A stretch of 35,391 bases of DNA from JACPHB01 sp964553885 (GCA_964553885.1 CAZKLP010000005.1:1-35391); one strand, 5' to 3'; counted from the stretch's first letter, positions 16,675 to 24,959 are shown. Made by a program: numbers and translations. Notes: generated from the sequence alone by a model not told the origin.

Positions 16675-17540
16675 TAAAATTCTCCTTTGTCTTTTCTTAA
16701 ATCTAAAACGTCGCGGGGCAAGTCGGTCGGCGCCATTCCCGGCGGCCGAATGATATATTGTGGCCGTGGTTCGATTTTGCCTGCACTGAGCGGAGTCGAA
16801 GGACTTACCACAGGCGGCAAATTGGCCATCGGCTTTTCCTCAAGAACCGGCGGAAGCGGCGCAATTCTGTGGGGCTCTGCCTCTATAAGGGGTATGGATT
16901 TTGCTGGTTCAATGGGTTTAGTGAAAGTTAGCGGTCTTGGTATCGGCTTGGGCAAAGGAGCGGGCACCGGCGCGGGAGCTGTCGCAAAATCTTTTAGATT
17001 TATCGGAAGCGGTGTCGGCATTTCCGCCAGAGGCGGACCAGCCGTAGGCTGGTTTCTTAAATCAATTATTTCCGGAACCGTTGTTGGTTCGCGGTATTGG
17101 TCGGTTTTAGGAGTTGGCGCGGCAGGAGTGGGTGTTGTTGGCGCAGGTGCTGGCAAAGGCGCGGGCGCCGGTCTTGAAGGGGCTGGCGATTGAATTTGAG
17201 GCGCCGCCGGCATGGCGGGAGTCATAGAAACAACCGGAGTCGGCGTTAACACGGGGATTAGAAGTTCACTGTTTAATTCTTGAGCGATTGCCATTGCTAT
17301 TTGAGAGTCGAGAATAACTTTATTGACAATCTCTTGAGCTAAACTTGTTATTGGCGTTATTTTTAAAATAATATCACCAACAATTTTTGAAAGCGCGGAA
17401 ATTTTTTCATCCGGAAGATTATACTTTTGGCCGAGGTATAGTAAAAACGCTCCCGTGTCTTCGGAATACAAAAAATCCTGCAACCTTTGGGGCAGTTTTT
17501 CAAATATTTTTATTTTTTCTTCTCTTGTTAATTCAGGCAT
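16674..17540 (-). CDS. Proline/alanine-rich cytoplasmic-face protein
   Basis: I do not recognise this 288-residue protein. The first ~90 residues are helical and charged (MPELTREEKIKIFEKLPQRL... then ISALSKIVGDIILKITPITSL), resembling a small folded domain. It has no signal peptide. Residues ~95-260 are a low-complexity linker rich in Pro, Ala and Thr. Two DLR motifs occur, EIIDLRNQP near the middle and DVLDLRKDKGEF at the very end, as if for peptide docking. A repeat-type insert SPSTPLSAG (16780-16806) lies in the linker. Its place between the VirB6-like and PrgI genes suggests an adaptor of the same machine. Confidence 0.55.
   Translation of the reverse strand: MPELTREEKIKIFEKLPQRLQDFLYSEDTGAFLLYLGQKYNLPDEKISALSKIVGDIILKITPITSLAQEIVNKVILDSQIAMAIAQELNSELLIPVLTPTPVVSMTPAMPAAPQIQSPAPSRPAPAPLPAPAPTTPTPAAPTPKTDQYREPTTVPEIIDLRNQPTAGPPLAEMPTPLPINLKDFATAPAPVPAPLPKPIPRPLTFTKPIEPAKSIPLIEAEPHRIAPLPPVLEEKPMANLPPVVSPSTPLSAGKIEPRPQYIIRPPGMAPTDLPRDVLDLRKDKGEF
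16780..16806 (-). repeat. In-frame short repeat insert (SPSTPLSAG)
   Basis: On the coding strand the segment reads CCTTCGACTCCGCTCAGTGC, encoding SPSTPLSAG. This G+C-rich motif looks like a dispersed repeat I associate with CPR genomes. Only one copy is in this window, so the call rests on recognition rather than on repetition here. Confidence 0.4.
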
Positions 17541-17552
17541 TTTATTAAAAAT

Positions 17553-19496
17553 TTAAATTTGCCAAGCCGGTGATTTGGTTGTTGCTCTTGAGCGGGCTAT
17601 CTTTTCGAGCTTCTGTACTTCGTCTCTTGGTGTTCCTGCCGCTGTCTGATTTTCTAAGAAAGTGTTTAGTTCTCTATTTCTTCTATCTTTATTCGTAATT
17701 GCAAGAATTCTATCAAGTTCCGTTTGAATTGGCGCGGCTAATGTTCTAAACTCCGCATCATTAACGTCTTTTACCTTTTGTACTTTGGCATCATCAGCTT
17801 TTTGTGCAATGTCTCTTAGTTGATTGGGATTTAGGTTGAGGACTACTTTAGAATTCGCCAGCGATTGAAGCATAATTTTATCAGCCTTTTCTATTTTAGC
17901 GACAATAGCTCCTGTTTTTTTATTAAATTCAGTCGCTAAATGGGGTGCTACTTCTAATAATTTATCAACGTCTTTGGGAGAATAGCGCGACGCCATTGAA
18001 ACAAGTTCTTTAATTCGCGCTTCAGCTCTTATCGGGTCGGGATCAATTTTATCAAGCTTACCCTTTTCTTTAAGAGCTAAAGCGGCGCCCAATTGCTGAT
18101 TTTGGGTAAAAGCGCTTGTAATGCGGCCGGGTGATTTTTGAAGGTACGCCTGAATGGCTTCTGGCGTCCAACCACTAAATTGCTTTTGAGCGTTTTCAAT
18201 TGTTCCGGCTTCTTTAGATGTCATTTTAAATACTTGGTCGGCAAGCAATTTGCCGCCGGGCACTGCGGCAAGTTTTTGAGCCCCTCTAACCAAAAGTCCA
18301 GGGCGCGCCTCTACTCCGGGCGCGGCTTCTTTTGCCCCAAAACTCAAAGCCTGGCTCCTTAATTTTCTTCCAACTAAGTTTTTAGCGTCATTGCCCCAGC
18401 CGGTAAGCATTTTTTGGCTGGCGGCGGCGCCGTAAACTCCGAATTTTTGGGCGACGATTAGCGAACTGAATATTAATCCGATGGCCAAAATAAATTGGAA
18501 AATTGCCGCCGGCATGGCAGCCGTCGTAATGCCGGCTTCCGCCTTAGTCCAGTTAGCCGGGAGCGCTACCGGTCCGATGTGTCCTTGAAGTTTACCGGTA
18601 CTGTCAAAAATAGAAAGCGAGAGAAAAATCATAAAAGCGAAAATCGGCGCGAAAAAAGTCCATTTTACAAAATCGTTCCACCATTTTGAAAACTGGCCGC
18701 TTGTTGCCGGCAAAATCCAAAGCATCCAGACAATCGGCGCGGAAATCAATAAAAACCAAATCCAAATCATTCTTACGACCAAAAATATCGCCGCCGCTCC
18801 GAAAACAAATACGACCGTGAGCAGTCCTATTAGGGTTAAAATAATACCCACGAAAGCGGCTAGGGCGCTGGCGCCAAACTGAGTCGCGCCGGCGATTATG
18901 CCTTCGGGCGGCGCCGGATTATAAAAATTAAGAATCTGCATGGCGGACATCATTCTGGCGGTTATTGTCGTAAAACCGCCGCCTCCCAGGGCTTGTTTTG
19001 TAAAAAATACCGTCAATACTTGAGCAAAATCAATTACAAAACCGGCAATAACCAAGCTGAAATTTATCAGAAGCGCGGCCACTACTACTTTCCACCAAAG
19101 CTGTTGAATAGCCCATGATTTAATTCGCAGTACGGTGGCAAAAGAAATTATTAAAAGAATTAAAATAAAGAACATATTGGCCAGATCGCGGGTAATGCCC
19201 CAACCGATAGTAACAATTGGCGCGTCGGTCATTGGGAAATTTTCCGGAGAAAGCAGATAGTCTATTATTTGTGCTTCAAGATAAATTATGGCTCCAAAAA
19301 CCGCGCCGAACATTGCGCTGATGACGCTTGAAATAAAAAGCAAAGTATCCGCGCTCATGGCAACCAATTCTCCTACCCAGGTAAATGGATTATACCAAAC
19401 GGCGTTTGCCGGCAATGGCAGAAAAATAATGCCAACGCTGATGATGACAATGATTAAACCAATATTTTTTTTATTTTTTATCAGAAATTTTTTCAT
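17553..19496 (-). CDS. VirB6/TrbL-like inner-membrane protein
   Basis: VirB6/TrbL proteins form the polytopic inner-membrane channel component of type IV secretion systems. The 647-residue protein opens with a basic start and signal-like helix ending LPANAVWYNPFTW. Six or more further hydrophobic helices lie up to about residue 370, among them NMFFILILLIISFATVL, VVVAALLINFSLVIAGFVIDF and LAAFVGIILTLIGLLTVVFVFGAA. WFLLISAPIVWMLWILPATSGQF.. is a typical VirB6-like stretch. The remaining ~270 residues are soluble, charged and helical, probably cytoplasmic. Position among the VirB4, PrgI and pilin genes supports the role. Confidence 0.8.
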   Translation of the reverse strand: MKKFLIKNKKNIGLIIVIISVGIIFLPLPANAVWYNPFTWVGELVAMSADTLLFISSVISAMFGAVFGAIIYLEAQIIDYLLSPENFPMTDAPIVTIGWGITRDLANMFFILILLIISFATVLRIKSWAIQQLWWKVVVAALLINFSLVIAGFVIDFAQVLTVFFTKQALGGGGFTTITARMMSAMQILNFYNPAPPEGIIAGATQFGASALAAFVGIILTLIGLLTVVFVFGAAAIFLVVRMIWIWFLLISAPIVWMLWILPATSGQFSKWWNDFVKWTFFAPIFAFMIFLSLSIFDSTGKLQGHIGPVALPANWTKAEAGITTAAMPAAIFQFILAIGLIFSSLIVAQKFGVYGAAASQKMLTGWGNDAKNLVGRKLRSQALSFGAKEAAPGVEARPGLLVRGAQKLAAVPGGKLLADQVFKMTSKEAGTIENAQKQFSGWTPEAIQAYLQKSPGRITSAFTQNQQLGAALALKEKGKLDKIDPDPIRAEARIKELVSMASRYSPKDVDKLLEVAPHLATEFNKKTGAIVAKIEKADKIMLQSLANSKVVLNLNPNQLRDIAQKADDAKVQKVKDVNDAEFRTLAAPIQTELDRILAITNKDRRNRELNTFLENQTAAGTPRDEVQKLEKIARSRATTKSPAWQI

Positions 19497-19511
19497 AAGC
19501 TATGGAATTAA

Positions 19512-21284
19512 CTATTCAACATTCACAGGAGTTAACGGCTCAACATTCACGCTTACCAATCTTGTTATTGTTTCTGAAGAGCGAACGCAGGTTAGGACGT
19601 AAGTTGTCGTGACGGTTGGGCTAACCAGTTCAGCTCCGGATATTGCTTTATTTCCGGTCCAGCTTCCCGAAGCAACGCAAGAGATGGCATTTGTTGACCA
19701 TGTGAGAGAAGATGACTCGCCCGCGAAGATTGTTTGAGGAGAGGCGGAAAGAGTAAGGGTTAGCGCCTGTTGATGCAACGAGCAAAGCGCCAACTGATCT
19801 TGATAATTTACTAAATACAGCTGTTTCTGAACGGTTTCCGATTGAGCCGCAAAAACTAAACTTTGAGTGGTGGCCGGGTTAACTACCGCCGCTACTTCCG
19901 CGAAGAGCGCGGGAATTTCAGCCAGGTCGGTAACAGCTGCGATTTGCTGTTGCTTAAGCTGAAGAGCGATAATGTCCGATTGGATATCGGCTATTTGGCC
20001 GGTAACAATGACGATATTGTTCTGAACCGTGATTGTGTCGGGATAGGGATATCCTTGACATTCTTCAAGTTGCCGTAAAATATCAAGCGATTGATTTAAA
20101 ATTAACAGCGTCGCTTGTTTAGCTCCTAAAAGCTGATTTTGGAGTACGAGATCCTGATCAATAAGTTCTATAAGATAGGCTTGCTGAAACGTTCTAATAT
20201 CCGTTCCGCTTTGAACCGCGCTTATGCATTCATTGTAAGATGGCGTGCCGATAAACGGAGCACATTGTTGTTGAGCGGCGCCTCCTACTACTCCACCACT
20301 ACCTCCCCCTCCACTGCTACCGCCACTACTGCCGCTTGAAAATGCCATACGCAAAAGTCCAATACCTTCGGCGAACATTCTGTTTAACACCGCGTTGGTA
20401 ATAGCCGCCACGTAAGCCGCGAAATCTCGAGAGTTAACTATGTAATCAATATCCGAACCGACGGCTTTAGCGGCCAAATCGCCGACAACCGCTCCAGGAG
20501 TGATAGTTTGATACTGATCGCAGACAGTTATGGTTACCGGTTGCCCGTTTTCTTCTCCCACTATTTCCTCATGTTGCCTGATGCAGTTTTTTACGCTTAG
20601 GAAACCTTTACCGGCTTGGGCTTCAGCCGCGGCAACTTTTTGGGCAGTCGATCTTTCTTTATTATATTGGTCCCAAGCCATAATATAAGCGCCATAGATA
20701 TTATTTTGGGGCCTTAAAATCATTTCATTCCAAGCTATCCAGCCGCCGCTGTTAAAATTATTTAAAAAGTTTTCAATGTTAACTCCCATTTGACTTAGGG
20801 TGCAGGCGCTGCGGTCGGAAAACTGCGGAATTGGAATAAAGGCGGCTCGAAGCGCCAGATTATACGGCGAACAAAATAGGCCCAACCCCAGTTGTTTTAA
20901 AAATACTCCGCCGGCAGCGTCAACGGCATCTAAGAAAAATCCAGGCCAATCGGTAATGAATTTTGGCGTTCCTCCCCCCTGAATCCAAGCTACAATTTGG
21001 TCAACAATCATATCTAACAACATTTTCCTTAAGGCCTCAACAGCAATCATAAACGCCCATTCAAGGAGCATTTGGGCAAGTTGCGCGTATGTATTGCCCG
21101 CGGTTAGAGCGGTTTGAAGAGCCGTAATGATGTTTTTAGTGGCAGAGATCGTGGTATCGCCAAGCAGTTTGGGATTCATTTCAAATACGGGGACCGATGC
21201 CTCCGCTGTTTTTGCCGCCATAGGAAATAGAATTAAAACAATAAAAACCAACGCGATTATTTTTTTATATTTAGTTTTTATCAT
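19512..21284 (-). CDS. Large secreted protein with C-terminal Ig-like domain
   Basis: This 590-residue exported protein is of no family I can name. A signal peptide (IIALVFIVLILFPMAAKTAEA) is followed by helices that include an amphipathic or membrane-like region (LLEWAFMIAVEALRKMLLDMIVDQI). Cys residues in LFCSPYNL, RSACTLS and KNCIRQHEE suggest disulfides. A Ser/Gly linker (~320-335) leads to a Gln-rich coiled coil (~370-480). The last ~75 residues are an Ig-like fold (LTLSASPQTIFAGESSSLTW...YVLTCV). The tail repeats VNVE because of an 11-base direct repeat at the 3' end. Its start overlaps the upstream gene's stop by four bases. By context it is a structural part of the secretion-like apparatus. 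Confidence 0.6.
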   Translation of the reverse strand: MIKTKYKKIIALVFIVLILFPMAAKTAEASVPVFEMNPKLLGDTTISATKNIITALQTALTAGNTYAQLAQMLLEWAFMIAVEALRKMLLDMIVDQIVAWIQGGGTPKFITDWPGFFLDAVDAAGGVFLKQLGLGLFCSPYNLALRAAFIPIPQFSDRSACTLSQMGVNIENFLNNFNSGGWIAWNEMILRPQNNIYGAYIMAWDQYNKERSTAQKVAAAEAQAGKGFLSVKNCIRQHEEIVGEENGQPVTITVCDQYQTITPGAVVGDLAAKAVGSDIDYIVNSRDFAAYVAAITNAVLNRMFAEGIGLLRMAFSSGSSGGSSGGGGSGGVVGGAAQQQCAPFIGTPSYNECISAVQSGTDIRTFQQAYLIELIDQDLVLQNQLLGAKQATLLILNQSLDILRQLEECQGYPYPDTITVQNNIVIVTGQIADIQSDIIALQLKQQQIAAVTDLAEIPALFAEVAAVVNPATTQSLVFAAQSETVQKQLYLVNYQDQLALCSLHQQALTLTLSASPQTIFAGESSSLTWSTNAISCVASGSWTGNKAISGAELVSPTVTTTYVLTCVRSSETITRLVSVNVEPLTPVNVE

Positions 21285-22090
21285 CGCGTTTGATTGAACT
21301 TTTTAATAAATTCGTTGGATTTATTTTGGAGATTTACCCAGTTTTCAAGCAATGCTCCAAATTGTTTAATCGCGGCTATGGTTCCTAAAGGGTCGGTTTC
21401 AGCGCTGATTACAGCTCTCAAAATATTAGAGGTTATCCGCAGAAGTTGAATTTCTTCAGTCATTAAATTTTTTAAATCGCTTGGCATCGTTTTTTCTTCA
21501 ATTTGGTTAGCGGCGGTTTCATGAGCGCTTATTATTGGCAGAAGTTTTTCAACTTCCTGGCCTTTGTTTTTATTTATATCTTCCAGAATCGATAAAAGCG
21601 GTTCGCCGTTAAGGTTATCTTTTATGATTTTTTGGGTCTCGGTTAAATAAAGCTCAATCGCTTCTTTGCTATTATTTGGCGATGTTTTTATTTCCGGCTG
21701 TTTAATATTTAAAATATTTTCATTAGCTTGCCTTAAGCCATTTGTGACAAATTTTTCCGTGATTTTATTTATATCGGGCATATTAAGGCCCGGTTCGGCC
21801 GGCGAATTAATGTCTTTCGGCTGGTCATTTTTACTGATAATTTCCTTGGCCAAAAACTCGGCGAAATTTTCAGTTATGTTTTCCGGAATTTTTATGGAAG
21901 GAATAATGGTATTTTGCAGGTCGCCGATTTTATCTTCCGCTTGATATATATTCTGGTCGGTACTGGCCGCCCGAAGACTCGGCGCGCTGTTTTTTATGTA
22001 AAAAGTCGTTTTGCCGTTTCCAAACATAAAAACTCCGAAAGCAACTCCGGTTAGTACTGCAAATATAATTATAAAATTTTTTTTAATCAT
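21281..22090 (-). CDS. Exported helical protein of the secretion-like array
   Basis: I do not recognise this 269-residue protein. It has one N-terminal membrane anchor (NFIIIFAVLTGVAFGVFMFG). A hydrophilic, Asn/Lys/Glu-rich and mostly helical body follows, with likely coiled coils around ITEKFVTNGLRQANENILNI and KNLMTEEIQLLRITSNILRA. There are no Cys residues. It overlaps the following gene by four bases (ATGA), so the two products are made together. A periplasmic or cell-surface stalk-like role is possible but only inferred. Confidence 0.55.
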   Translation of the reverse strand: MIKKNFIIIFAVLTGVAFGVFMFGNGKTTFYIKNSAPSLRAASTDQNIYQAEDKIGDLQNTIIPSIKIPENITENFAEFLAKEIISKNDQPKDINSPAEPGLNMPDINKITEKFVTNGLRQANENILNIKQPEIKTSPNNSKEAIELYLTETQKIIKDNLNGEPLLSILEDINKNKGQEVEKLLPIISAHETAANQIEEKTMPSDLKNLMTEEIQLLRITSNILRAVISAETDPLGTIAAIKQFGALLENWVNLQNKSNEFIKKFNQTR

Positions 22091-22101
22091 TGTTTATCTA
22101 A

Positions 22102-23112
22102 TTAGTCCGCAAAAACTCCGGCGCCGCAAATCCCGGTTTTTTGATCGTAAATTGCCGCCTCTCCGCTGAATAAAGAGAGGCACCCCAGCGCAGTAAGGCA
22201 GCCGGTGCAATAACAGAAAGGCGTAACCACCTCGCTTCCAGCTACCCCGGGAGTGTCTGCGCCCTCTTGGAAGCATTCGGGTCTAGATTCACAGCTACCA
22301 CAAACGGCCTGGGCTTTATGAGCCAGCGCGTCAGCTAATGCTTTCATAAAACCGGCTAAAAACAGTCCTTTTGGCGTTGCTCGCGGCGGCAAGAATTCAT
22401 AAAAGCCGTAAGAATTATATTTTTCAAGATCAATAAGCTGCAACTGGGGAAGAGTGAAGCGTATGGTTGTTACCAACTGTTCCGCTCTATCCTTGGTTAT
22501 CATGTTGGCTGAAAGAAGAGTGGCCACGATTTTTTCTTCAACAAGCCGGACTTGGGAATCATTTTCTATTTTTAGCATCGGTTCATAAGAGGAGTCGAAC
22601 TCTTTAATAAACAAATTTTGAACGTTAACCAAACCGGCAATAAACTTATCGGGATACAAAAAATGGAATTGATCTTTTGTCAGCGAAAGAATAATTTCAG
22701 ACGAAGTTGCAGTGGGAATATTCTGAGCTGACGCGCTATTGGGCGTTAAAGATTTCTCTGTGACTTGAAGGGTTTTGTTAATATTATTAAAAAATGATTC
22801 TGTTGTATTTTTCGGCGGAGATTTTTCTTTAGAAATGGCTTTGGTATCAGGTTTAGTAATTGGCAATATGGGGATATTTAGTTCTTCAAATTCTTTTACG
22901 GCAGACGGAAATCTCAGCGTTAGCCCATTGGTTTCATAAGGAAAAGATGATAACTTATTAGATTCAACCATCGATTTTATTGGCGCGGACGCTTGGTCAG
23001 ATTTTGATCTCGGCTCTCTTAAAGATATCTTAATTAATAAACCGATAATGACGGACAAAACCAAAATCCCGCAGATGACTATAATTTTAGTTTTTGTCAT
23101 CGTAATAAACAT
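22102..23112 (-). CDS. Membrane-anchored protein with Cys-rich C-terminus
   Basis: This 336-residue protein is of unknown family. A basic start and one transmembrane helix (IIVICGILVLSVIIGLLIKI) are followed by a Ser/Thr/Asn-rich exported region. A middle domain follows (KFIAGLVNVQNLFIKEFDSSYEPMLKI...). The last ~65 residues carry about ten Cys residues (for example VCGSCESRPECF and FCYCTGCLTALGCL), which suggests a disulfide-stabilised or metal-binding tip. The ATG at 23100 (MTKTKIIVICG) is an alternative start. It is the first gene after rsmA in the array, 36 bases away. I infer a surface-exposed role. Confidence 0.55.
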   Translation of the reverse strand: MFITMTKTKIIVICGILVLSVIIGLLIKISLREPRSKSDQASAPIKSMVESNKLSSFPYETNGLTLRFPSAVKEFEELNIPILPITKPDTKAISKEKSPPKNTTESFFNNINKTLQVTEKSLTPNSASAQNIPTATSSEIILSLTKDQFHFLYPDKFIAGLVNVQNLFIKEFDSSYEPMLKIENDSQVRLVEEKIVATLLSANMITKDRAEQLVTTIRFTLPQLQLIDLEKYNSYGFYEFLPPRATPKGLFLAGFMKALADALAHKAQAVCGSCESRPECFQEGADTPGVAGSEVVTPFCYCTGCLTALGCLSLFSGEAAIYDQKTGICGAGVFAD

Positions 23113-23148
23113 ACTGAAATTATAACATAAAAACGTATTCCAATATGT

Positions 23149-24024
23149 TTAATTGTGGATAAGTTTTGAGGCGATATTTTGCCAATCGTTTAAGCTTAAA
23201 TTTTCAGCTCTTATTTTATCCGGAATATTTAAATCTTTAAATATTAAAATAAGTTTTTTTCTTGAAACTTTTAATTTATTTGAAAGATTGCTTATCAGTT
23301 GTTTTCTTGGCTGGGAAAAACCGGCTTTAACAATACTAAAAAAGTGTTGTTTTCCCAGCGATCGCTGGGAAACTGTCATTTTCTTGGGGACAATTTTAAT
23401 TATCGCGGCGTTAACTTTCGGCTTAGGCCAGAACGATTCTTTTTTGACGTAATCAACAATTTCCGCATCGGCATAAAACTGAACACTTATTCCTAGTAGA
23501 TTTGAATGTGGAGGTTTAGCGGCAACTCTTTGGGCCACTTCTTTTTGAATCATCAAAACCATCATCTGTGGCGGGTTTTTTGATTCTAACCACTGGCGGA
23601 TTAAAAAAGTCGCCGCGTTGTACGGCAAATTCGCCACTACTTTATATTGATGTCCGACATCAATAATATTATTGATGTCGGACATCAATATTTGGCGGAC
23701 GTCGCCTTGGACTATTTTAATGTTTTTATAAGTTGCCATAGTTTCTTTTAAAATTTCAATCATCAGAGGGTCTTTTTCTACAGCAATAATATTTAGTCCT
23801 TCACTCTTTGAAAAATGGTGGGGGATTTTCGCCAATCTCTCCGTTAGCGTTCCGAGTCCCGGTCCGATTTCAATAATTGTGTTATTTTCTTTAATTTCTG
23901 CCGCGTCAATCATTTTTTTTAAGGCGTTTTTAGACAAAATAAAATGCTGACCCAGATACTTTTCCGGCTTGGCGTTGTATTTTTTTAACAATTCTCTAAT
24001 AACCCTTCTACTTGTTAATTCCAT
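23149..24024 (-). CDS. rsmA: RsmA/KsgA 16S rRNA dimethyltransferase
   Basis: RsmA dimethylates two adjacent adenines near the 3' end of 16S rRNA during small-subunit maturation, using S-adenosylmethionine. The 291-residue protein shows YLGQHFILSKNALKKMIDAAEI, the SAM site IEIGPGLGTLTERLAK, the acidic AVEKDPLM and the catalytic NLPYNAATFLIRQW. The C-terminal domain has SIVKAGFSQPRKQLISNLSN. Two perfect palindromes lie inside the frame: one of 48 bp (23644-23691) just before VVANLPY, and one of 22 bp (23351-23372) encoding SQRSLGK before the C-terminal domain. Both fall in variable loops. It is the first gene of the long minus-strand array. Confidence 0.95.
   Translation of the reverse strand: MELTSRRVIRELLKKYNAKPEKYLGQHFILSKNALKKMIDAAEIKENNTIIEIGPGLGTLTERLAKIPHHFSKSEGLNIIAVEKDPLMIEILKETMATYKNIKIVQGDVRQILMSDINNIIDVGHQYKVVANLPYNAATFLIRQWLESKNPPQMMVLMIQKEVAQRVAAKPPHSNLLGISVQFYADAEIVDYVKKESFWPKPKVNAAIIKIVPKKMTVSQRSLGKQHFFSIVKAGFSQPRKQLISNLSNKLKVSRKKLILIFKDLNIPDKIRAENLSLNDWQNIASKLIHN
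23351..23372. repeat. 22-bp perfect palindrome inside rsmA
   Basis: TTTCCCAGCGA and its exact reverse complement meet at the centre. On the coding strand it encodes SQRSLGK, in a linker that is not conserved in RsmA. The reading frame is kept. Confidence 0.8.
23644..23691. repeat. 48-bp perfect palindrome inside rsmA
   Basis: Every base from 23644 to 23667 pairs with 23691 to 23668. Each half also contains a near-palindrome (TGATGTCCGACATCA), so nested hairpins are possible. It encodes part of LMSDINNIIDVGH, a stretch absent from typical RsmA just before the catalytic NLPY motif. Confidence 0.9.
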
Positions 24025-24060
24025 TGGTATTTTTATTCGTAAAAATAATCAATTGCACGT

Positions 24061-24081
24061 TTTCAACCGATCGGTTCTAAA
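24061..24081. promoter_or_regulatory. Candidate operator AACCGATCGGTT
   Basis: A 12-bp perfect palindrome at 24065-24076 lies between the divergent rsmA and TrmB-family genes. Its minus-strand reading TTTAGAACCGATCGG recurs exactly on the plus strand at 25281-25295. The two copies flank the regulator gene in opposite orientation. It may be the regulator's binding site. Confidence 0.4.
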
Positions 24082-24139
24082 CACGCAACTTATAATTATG
24101 TCAGAAACTTTTAACAGAAATATATAAGTTCAAATACGT

Positions 24140-24168
24140 TTGTTTTAATTTTAAAATTGTGCTACAAT
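24140..24168 (+). promoter_or_regulatory. Promoter of the TrmB-family gene, probably leaderless
   Basis: TTGTTT (24140-24145), 17 bases, TACAAT (24163-24168). The ATG at 24175 is seven bases beyond the -10 box, so transcription probably starts at the A of the ATG. Confidence 0.55.
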
Positions 24169-24174
24169 AATAAC

Positions 24175-24942
24175 ATGGCTAATTTGGAAAATGAAATTAA
24201 AAAATTGGGGCTTTCGGATAAAGAAGCAAGGGTTTATCTGGCAATTTTAGAATTAGGTCAAGCGCCGGCTGCGGAAATCGCGGTTCACGGCGGTATTAAT
24301 CGCGCGACAACTTACGTAATTATTGAAGAACTGCGGAAAAAAGGTCTTGTCAGCGCGTTTTCGAAAGGAAAAAAGACAATTTTTACCGCCGAATCGCCAG
24401 AACAGCTTTCAAATTTATTTGAAATTGAAGAACGTAAAATTAAAGAAAATTTTTCCGGTTTAAAAAAGATTTTGCCGGATTTGAAAAGATTATATGAATC
24501 CCGAGGCGAACATCCGAAGGTCCGCCTTTTTGAAGGAAGCGAAGGAATTAATTCTCTTCGCGAAGATATTTTAAAAACAAAAACCAAATTTTTGTATCAA
24601 ATTTTGCCGCTTGATATTGTTGAAAAATATGTTTTAGAAAGAAAAATTCAAGATCCCGCCTTCGCCAAGGCTTCGGTGTGCAAAGAAAAAATCAAGAAAC
24701 TTTATAATATTCCTTCAAAATCAATATATTGCGGCAAAAATAGCGGTATTTTTTCAAAAAAATCCAGCAAAGCGGAGTATAAATTTTTGGCCGACAAATT
24801 TGAAACCGAGATTATTATTTACGGCGAAAAAATCGCTTTTATCAATACCAAGAAAAAACCCATAGGCATAATTATTGACGATTCAGCTGTTTCTCAAACT
24901 ATAAAAATATTTTTTGAGGCCCTCTGGAAGTTTCTTAAATAA
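24175..24942 (+). CDS. TrmB-family transcriptional regulator
   Basis: TrmB-type proteins are winged-helix regulators, best known as sugar-responsive factors in archaea and frequent in CPR bacteria. The ATG at 24175 gives about 255 residues. The DNA-binding domain is NEIKKLGLSDKEARVYLAIL..., with the recognition region GGINRATTYVIIEELRKKGLV. A coiled linker (EIEERKIKENFSGLKKILPDLKR) leads to a C-terminal effector-like domain (RLFEGSEGINSLREDIL...). A repeat-type insert (DPAFAKASVCKEK) interrupts the C-terminal domain. The gene is monocistronic, divergent from rsmA, and flanked by two copies of TTTAGAACCGATCGG, suggesting autoregulation. The ligand is unknown. Confidence 0.85.
   Translation: MANLENEIKKLGLSDKEARVYLAILELGQAPAAEIAVHGGINRATTYVIIEELRKKGLVSAFSKGKKTIFTAESPEQLSNLFEIEERKIKENFSGLKKILPDLKRLYESRGEHPKVRLFEGSEGINSLREDILKTKTKFLYQILPLDIVEKYVLERKIQDPAFAKASVCKEKIKKLYNIPSKSIYCGKNSGIFSKKSSKAEYKFLADKFETEIIIYGEKIAFINTKKKPIGIIIDDSAVSQTIKIFFEALWKFLK
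24655..24684 (+). repeat. In-frame repeat insert in TrmB gene
   Basis: A locally G+C-rich stretch encodes AFAKASVCK in the same frame as the related inserts in yidC and the PrgI gene. The flanking DNA is A+T-rich, which makes the insert stand out. Confidence 0.55.
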
Positions 24943-24959
24943 TTACAGATAAATTTATC

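Noticed and set aside
16687..17193. Plus-strand 168-codon frame opposite the proline-rich gene.
   Set aside because: It is a shadow: the Gly/Ala-rich product is the complement of Pro/Ala codons, and the minus strand fits the operon.
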